Shown here piece by piece: positions 56,701 to 64,000 of a stretch of DNA of 64,000 bases. This stretch comes from Chrysomallon squamiferum. Taxonomy: Eukaryota; Mollusca; Gastropoda; Neomphalida; Peltospiridae. The DNA lies in assembly GCA_012295275.1 (NCBI GenBank), contig CM022665.1, positions 37,878,933 to 37,942,932 on the forward strand, given 5' to 3'. The position numbers were made by a program, and so were the translations under genes. The notes under the pieces were generated by a model. The model did no database searches. It was not told the origin of the DNA and saw only the letters and a list, made by a program, of their open reading frames with translations. Each line of letters starts with the position of its first letter. The first letter of the stretch is position 1.

Positions 56701-57504
56701 CGGGTTTGACTTTCAAACTGTCCCATGGAAAAGATAAGATGAAAACAATGTAAGATCGATCTCTTTATAGATTTCTTTTAAAAATATGATCTGTCCGGAT
56801 ACAAAATTAAAAATAAACTGTAAAACAAAAATGAGAGGTTAATGATCTTGAAACAACAATATTCGACAGATATAGAAGGAAAAATACAAGAAAATTAAAT
56901 TCTGTAATTAAAATACGCTCTAGTACTTTCATCCTTCCATGGGCCTACACCTAATTTGGAGTTAATCCATTCATAAAAAAAAATATCAAGTAATATCAAA
57001 TAAATCATTATTATACACATACTTCCAGCACGAGTTAAAATTAGTCAACTAATAAAATTAATCTATGACTTGTGATTTTAATAAAACGAGAGGTTGATTA
57101 ACTCTGCACTGATCTTTTCTAAATTCTTGGAGAGATCCTAAGACAACCACTGGACCCAGTAAGTTGATTATTGGTGACAGCAGCCTACAGAAAGCAGATG
57201 TCAGCAGAGCAGCATTGTCTACCAGATTACGTTTCTTGAACTGCGGCTGAAGCTATGCAAAGAATCTTTATCCATTGTAATCTTGTTAAAAAGAGGTGTT
57301 TAAAATTCATGATGGCTTCCTGGTTGTTGAATGAAAACAGTTTTTTTTTTTTTAATTTAAAAAAAAGTTTTTAAACAAACTTGTAAATGTCTGTGTCACA
57401 GACATCAGAATAAAAATAAAATCGATAGTGTAGTTTTAATATTCATGGTATGGTAATAGTAGCAAATTCTGCTTCTCGCTAGTACAATCACTATAACTAC
57501 TGTT

Positions 57505-57508
57505 ACTA

Positions 57509-57554
<46 letters not shown>

Positions 57555-57556
57555 CA
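57505..57556. repeat. (ACT)n trinucleotide tract
   Basis: About 15 ACT units in EHL-B intron 1; the minus frame reads a Val run. Confidence 0.92.
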
Positions 57557-59066
57557 CTACTGCCAATGTCAGCACAGCTAATATTACTACTGCTGCTTCT
57601 GCTTCTATTACGTTATTATTAATAATAAATACAACATCGAATGAATGTATCAGTAAAATTTGATCAGTATTTTTATCCTTAGATACTCGTTCAGAAAAGT
57701 AAGTATAGTTTGCATACATTTTACATTGTCTAGCATAAAGAAATATACATACAGAAACAACAACAACAATAAAACTTTATAATAATAATAATAATAATAA
57801 TAAATGAGAAACAGGAACATTTTCTCGAATGTTTTATAGTAAAAAAGAATCTGAAAAAACCGCGACAAAGCTTACATAGAAAGATATATTAGAACTATGA
57901 TACATATAGTATTTTGTTTGAATATTTTTCATGTGTGCTTTTTAAATATTTCCAATTCTAAATTAATTGCACAAAAACACGATACGTTTTGATTACCGAT
58001 ATAATAACGATACATATGATACGTTTTACAATATCGATACATGTGATATATTTTAAATGGCTTTAATGCATATATTGGACTGGTGAAAATAATTTAAAGG
58101 AAGATCGAGTCTCTGCTGAGGACAAGTAAGTTTATTCCACGTATATGAAACGATTACATGGATAATAGATACACGAATAGGAGGTTTTTGTCTATTGTCT
58201 ATTATAAGTCCATCAAGGTTTTATTACAAAGCACGCAATCCAAGGAAAGATATCTTTGCTGTGGTACAGACGATGTTCTAAATAGGTGAAGAAAGGCTGT
58301 TTGTAATTCCAGGTTCTCATTTAGTTGTGCATAAAATCCTGTTTTAATGTCTGACATATTCAAGTTACTTAATTTATTAGATGTTTTGAAATAATAAATT
58401 AATAAAGCACCTTTTAATGTTAGCTGTTATTAAATACAATATTATTTATTTTATTTTATTATTTATATTTTTTGTTTTGCATAAAAGGAGAAATCTACTA
58501 TCAGCCCTATGGTTAAGAACAAAGGATCTTTGATATGAACTTTTCCACAGACAGAGAGAAATAATCATAATTTTTGATAAAACATCTGTTTCAATAGTTG
58601 GATTGCGAAGTAGCCCAATAGCATTGATTCTGTAACATAACACGCCCCAGGCCAGTTTTATTACATTCAGTGCCAGAGAAACGAATTTGAGAAAACCTAC
58701 ATTTACTTTAAGATGCATTGATCTTACAAAGAAAAATTATCAATGAGAAATTCTAACGCATCTTTATTAATTTTTCTTATCAAACGACATGTTATCGATA
58801 TCTTGCACTAAATGGAATTCTTTATTTTGTTTTTGATCATATTTAAAAAAAAATATCCAAAAAGCATTTGCTTTGATTATAATCTCCTCTGAAAAAATTT
58901 AAACTTTTACCTATAAGATACATACCGCTTAATTGATATTAGATAAAATCTTTTTCATTAACTAAATGATACATATATTTCGTTTTACCCACTAATTCAA
59001 CTTTATGCGATGAAAATATATCAGAAACATCTGTACATCTCTTTCTCTCTCTCTCTCTGTCTCTGT

Positions 59067-59068
<2 letters not shown>

Positions 59069-59117
<49 letters not shown>
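59069..59117. repeat. (AC)n microsatellite
   Basis: About 24 AC units preceded by a short TCTC run, in EHL-B intron 1 about 500 bp from exon 1. Confidence 0.95.
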
Positions 59118-59118
<1 letters not shown>

Positions 59119-59564
59119 TGTCTTGATTTACTTCATTGCCGTTAGGGTCATCAAGAATATATTTTGCGTCTCTGATAAGAACAGAAATGTCCACCCTTGT
59201 TTCTGACTTTCTCTCTGTGATGACGAATATTATTTCTTTTCAAATATAATACACTGAGCATACTTTTGAGTGAATTTAATGAAATACCTTTTACAAAAGT
59301 CATACATAACTCACCAAGACACTAAAAAAATGACAATAAGAAGAACACAAAAAACAAAACAAAAAAGGTAAGAAAACTAAATAAGCTACAATAATAACCA
59401 CAAAAACTTTAAAAAAAATATAAAAAAAATATAAAAAAAATAATAAAATAAAATAAAAATAAAAATAATAATAATAAAAAACGTAACAAAAGTCAAGAAA
59501 AAAAAAAAAAATACAGTAACAAAAGTCAAGAAAATTTTAAAAAGAAAATATAGTAACAAAACCC

Positions 59565-59757
59565 AAACAAAAACTGAAGAGAAAGAAAGTTATTTTCAAA
59601 CACTTCACTAAGGAGTGTACAAACTGACCTGTCTCAGATCCTCACAGTGCAAGACGAGCAATGTTAGTCCACAGTTCGATCAAGAACAAACACTTGAACA
59701 CAGCGGAGGCTAATATAATTTATACTTCTCCTAATTGCTTCCCACGAGATGATTATA
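59565..59757 (-). repeat. 193-bp perfect inverted repeat, arm B
   Basis: Its reverse complement is identical at all 193 positions to 37635-37827. The identity stops abruptly on the intron side (arm A continues CAATT, arm B GGGTT) and fades over about 30 bp on the upstream side. Confidence 0.97.
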
Positions 59758-59787
59758 CCAGTTTACTAGAGATGTCCCGCCTGCGAC
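59629..59787 (-). promoter_or_regulatory. EHL-B core promoter and non-coding first exon
   Basis: On the minus strand TATAAAT lies at 59724-59718. A start is expected near 59694, with exon 1 ending at 59629 (GAGACAG, donor GTCAGT). It is identical to the EHL-A core promoter. Confidence 0.65.
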
Positions 59788-59810
59788 ATATTTTTTTCTG
59801 CCACATAATT

Positions 59811-59847
59811 ATGCAAACTAATTTTCTCTCATTTGCATACGGCCAAT
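59811..59847 (-). promoter_or_regulatory. Paired octamer (POU) motifs and CCAAT box upstream of EHL-B
   Basis: ATGCAAAC at 59811-59818 and ATTTGCAT at 59831-59838 are opposite-facing octamer motifs; GGCCAATCAG follows at 59841-59850. They lie about 90-130 bp upstream of the EHL-B TATA box. Octamers bind POU factors, many of which are neural. EHL-A lacks this segment: its homology ends before the poly(A) tract at 37558-37588. Confidence 0.5.
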
Positions 59848-60816
59848 CAGAATTCGCCATTTCTTTGTTTTGTTTTACTAGCAAGCAGTATGGTAAGTTC
59901 TTTGACTTGTGATAATAATGATATATTTATATAAAGATTTCTTTTTGAAGTGACAACATATAGGCTTATTTTGTCTTTAAATCGAATGTTTATTACAAAT
60001 ATAATAAACACATAATGGATCAAGACTCTATTTGTTTATATGCTAAAAAGGAAAGGTTCGCGCCTCTCTTTCACTAATCCACGAAAGGACAAAGACACTA
60101 GTTATTAATAGACGAATAAAACAACAACAGCAGCAATAATAATAGATAAAACCAAAACTTGTGGAAATTTTAACAGGAATATTTAAAAAATATATTCACA
60201 ACCTCAAGATATTTGTTATTAACAATTAGGCGTAACAAATATGAAATGTGGGTTTTTACATAATTATGATGATTTGAGAGAAAAACCCGTTTTCCACCTT
60301 CCAAAGCTGAACTTATCCATTAGCAGCGAGATATCTTTTATTTGTATCTTTCCATAAACAGTCGTGGAGTACTGACTAGAAAGAAAATCAAAATAATCCA
60401 GAAGATTCTGCGAGGAGCTTTGATCCTCCGACAAATCACGCGTTTTGTCAACATTGTACGACTGGCTTTGGGTCCATTTCTGAATGTCGCATTTCGTCAA
60501 ATGAACCGTAAAAAACAAGCAATGAAATTAAATTAAAAGATACTACACAAAACGGATTTACTTTTTTTAAAAGTTAATTATTTACGTTACTGAAAGAAGA
60601 AATTTTAAAAGGAAATAAAGAAACTTCAGTAATTCTTCCTTTCGCTGCATGACTGAACTAATTAAACTGTTTGATGTGTTTTGACATGTTTTTCTTACTC
60701 TGTTTTTATTACTTCATTAACTCTTACTTACGCTGGTACAAACACATAATAAAAAACATTTCTGTCACTTCTAAGACTAAGAGACTGTTTTATTTGTCTC
60801 TAAGTACCTCCGTTTG

Positions 60817-60922
<106 letters not shown>

Positions 60923-61689
60923 AATAATAATTATAATAATAATAATAAAATATGAAATCAGCGAGAAAGAGCGGTAATGTGGCCGCATCAGTCTCCTTTT
61001 CTTTCCCCTTTTTTTCTCACACAGATATGAAAACGAGCACACCTTACTCTGAACACCAAACCTTTGGCGTAATAGTACCAGTGCTTCGTTCAAAGCAATA
61101 TCTTTAACTCAATAACAGTACAGTTATTGATAAAGCTAGCAAGACTTAGACTGACACGAAACCAATTTCCAAACATCAAATATCACCACACTGGTTAAGC
61201 AATGTGCAAATAAGCACTAATTCCTGACTTCCATTCTAATACCAAAATTACAAACTTAAGCGACCCTAATTAGACTACGTAAAAATTATCGCTATGTAAA
61301 ATATGACTCTCTGGATAATTTTATATTTAATAACGTTCAGTGTAATATGTTTCAGCACTTAAATGGATCACGAATTAGTGATACTAATAATGCAATAGAC
61401 CACGCACGTGTAAAATTTAGACAATTCTCTAAGGAGATGTGTGACCTCGGAGTTTTAAGTAAAAGTAAAAGTTATAGTCTCTGAATTATTTCATTTCTTT
61501 TCCGATCTGAGACTTCCAGTTCTTATAAACATTCTAAGAAATACGTTTTGTTCATTATTGTTGCAGAACAATAATTTGACTGTCTGTTAGTAATAAAAAC
61601 AAATATTCAAAGGGACGAAACACATATATTTGAGCTGTCATATAATTCCTGCGTACAGCTTTGCTGATACAGAATAAAAATCAGTTTTC

Positions 61690-61692
<3 letters not shown>

Positions 61693-61777
<85 letters not shown>
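61693..61777. repeat. (CT)n microsatellite
   Basis: About 42 uninterrupted CT units, some 770 bp from the complementary (AG)n run. Confidence 0.97.
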
Positions 61778-61779
<2 letters not shown>

Positions 61780-62462
61780 GTTTTATCGTCTAAAGATTAC
61801 TTCTCCTCGGTGTACAATTTATTTCACCAAATATGCACATTTCATACGCACATACAATAAACATTAAAAACACTCACAAATGTTTTCCGGTTTTTATCCA
61901 GCTATGAGATGTTCGAAAGACATCAAGTTCATTTGTGTTCTAATCCGAACAACTCTGTCTCATTAAACTGTGCATGTCTGTTTGCCCTTTTCAAATGATA
62001 AACGAGAAAACCTTCGCAGTGATGATGCTAATAAACCATTTATTAACTTGTCTAATTTTCTGCACATACGATTCTGTGTTTACTTTTTTTTTCTCTCTCT
62101 CTCTTTATTTTCTTGTTAGGATTGTTTCTGTTAAATTATCAGCCTTTCTTATTTCAGCATATTAGTTGACATCTGAACAGAGAAAGGGCTAATTAAAGAC
62201 AAATATGTATTATATACCAAATAGTGAGACAGTCAAACAGACACATACATACGGATAGAAAGACAGCTATACATGTAGACAGACCGACATACAAATAGAG
62301 AGAAAGACAGACTGATGGATGGATGGATGGAGGGATGGATAGATATATAGATAGACAGATAGATAGAATAATGGCAATAGAGATATTATCCTGACAATAT
62401 TCGTATCATATATAAATGCATAATAATTAATGAAATACTTAAAATTAATTAACTCTCTCTTT

Positions 62463-62469
<7 letters not shown>

Positions 62470-62543
<74 letters not shown>
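62470..62543. repeat. (CT)n microsatellite
   Basis: About 37 uninterrupted CT units; a GATG/GATA-type tetranucleotide tract lies just upstream at about 62313-62367. Confidence 0.97.
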
Positions 62544-62545
<2 letters not shown>

Positions 62546-63208
62546 ACCCACCAACCCACCATTTTTAGTTCTTTTAGTGTATCTTTCTCTCTTCGTCTGT
62601 CTTTATTTCTATCCCTTTATCATTTCTCTGTTTCTTTATTTCTGCTTATTATTATTATTATTATTAATTATTTATTTATTTATTTTTAATTTCTTTCCTT
62701 CTTTCTTAGTCACATTTTCTCTGACTTGCGTCAAGGAAACATTCACACCTGGGTCTACGCTCTACAGCAAAGAGACGTTTTCTGATTTGATTCATAACTT
62801 TTACCAGCTGTTAGATCTAGCAACAGTGATGACCGGCGATTGTCCAGGGACTGCTAGTGATGGATCAGCAAGGACATCGGTCACTAGTTAGTTTCAATAT
62901 CTAACGTAACAGTTATGACACTAACATCAAATACAACAATACGAGAATAAATATCACAGAGATGAAAAGAGTAAAGTTCATGGATCAAAAGTTAATTCAG
63001 ATATATTAACTAAAACACGGATTAATTAAGATTAATGCCCATTTCAAAACATGTATTATTAGAATAAAGCACATAGACCAGGCTTTAAGATGTGTGACAT
63101 AATAATAATAATTAAAACGATATGGAAGAATAAACCCTTTAGAGTAGGAACAAACCACATTAAAATGTTATATTAAAGATATACGTTACTAAATAAACCG
63201 TTTAGATT

Positions 63209-63210
<2 letters not shown>

Positions 63211-63250
<40 letters not shown>

Positions 63251-63263
63251 TGTGTGTGTGTGT
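63211..63263. repeat. (GT)n microsatellite
   Basis: About 26 GT units with single interruptions, followed by a short (TA)n run. Confidence 0.95.
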
Positions 63264-63696
63264 TTGTGTGTATATATATATATATTACAGAACACACCAC
63301 TCATTTTCATATAAACTGTTTGAGATATATTCACGAAAAACTGGAATTACTGAATATTTTAATACTCAGCTATAATCACAGAAACATTTACGTTTATTTT
63401 CTTTTTGATACACATTGCCTCGAGTTAAAATATGTTTAAGAATGAGATGAATTTTCATTCTGTTGAAATTATCAAAGCAAAGCATAGTTCGGCATACGTA
63501 TTTCTCATCAAAACAGAACTTGAAAATGAATATCGGATTTGAAGATATTAACATTGTAAAGCATCAGAAAGGAAAAATAATAAAGAATCCTTTGATTACC
63601 TGAGGCGTTTTGTTGTTTTTGTTTTGATTTTTGCCAGCCATTTTTAGATCAACATTTTCATTCACTCAGTAGAAATAAGAAAATTGTTGGGTCTGT

Positions 63697-63698
<2 letters not shown>

Positions 63699-63734
<36 letters not shown>

Positions 63735-63768
63735 CGATATATATATGGATGGATGGATGGATGGATGA
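63699..63768. repeat. (AC)n followed by (ATGG)n tract
   Basis: About 17 AC units, a short (AT)n run, then five or six GGAT/ATGG units. Confidence 0.92.
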
Positions 63769-64000
63769 ATGAATGGATAGACAGATAATTACACAGAGGG
63801 ATAGATAAAAAAACAAAAAAAGATAAAAAGGGAGTGAGAGGAAATGTGACTGTACGAACAAATAAGTAAAAACATTTATAGATTTCAAGTGATTGTTTCT
63901 TATCATCAGCCTTTGCTCAAAATAAAATATGGCATTAATAACGTAACAGTGCCCATAAGGGTTTTTCGATATCTCCTACAAAATGTGAAAGACAGAATTT

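Overview
The window is animal nuclear DNA: AT-rich, intron-dense, full of microsatellites and poly(A)/poly(T) tracts, with GT-AG introns and vertebrate-grade conservation of housekeeping genes. The gene set (TAF6L, pyruvate carboxylase, an RDH-like dehydrogenase, two small secreted cysteine-rich prohormones) suggests a protostome invertebrate. A spiralian, perhaps a mollusc, is my best guess, but the sequence alone does not prove it. No CRISPR, operon, phage, tRNA or rRNA was seen.

Layout. (1) 1-11.5 kb, minus strand: TAF6L-like SAGA subunit, 12 coding exons, 931 aa, with a long charged coiled-coil C-terminus absent from the human protein as I know it. (2) 14.67-30.59 kb, plus strand: complete pyruvate carboxylase, 20 coding exons, 1192 aa, plus two candidate in-frame microexons (12 and 18 nt) in the linker between the biotin carboxylase and carboxyltransferase parts. 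TAF6L and PC are divergent, with about 3 kb between them. (3) 30.6-37.6 kb: PC 3' flank and AT-rich intergenic DNA. (4) 37.6-59.8 kb: a 22-kb inverted arrangement. Two paralogous eclosion-hormone-like prohormone genes, EHL-A on plus (promoter 37.6 kb, coding 41.9-43.5 kb) and EHL-B on minus (promoter 59.7 kb, coding 55.1-53.4 kb), face each other and enclose a complete RDH11/12/13-like short-chain dehydrogenase gene (minus, 50.49-46.75 kb). (5) 59.8-64 kb: microsatellite-rich DNA with no gene I can support.

The most unusual signal is that the two EHL genes share a 193-bp inverted repeat that is identical at every base (37635-37827 versus 59565-59757). It covers a TATA box, the 5'UTR first exon, its splice donor and about 64 bp of intron. 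The mature peptides are only about 68% identical (45 of 66 residues by my count). Two further collinear blocks in the large first intron are recognisably homologous but diverged. This points to an old inverted duplication whose promoter arms have been homogenised, or are under extreme constraint. Exchange between the arms could invert the 22 kb and swap the upstream regulatory surroundings of the two hormone genes.

All exon boundaries were read by eye from splice consensus, reading-frame continuity and remembered family conservation. No alignment program was run.
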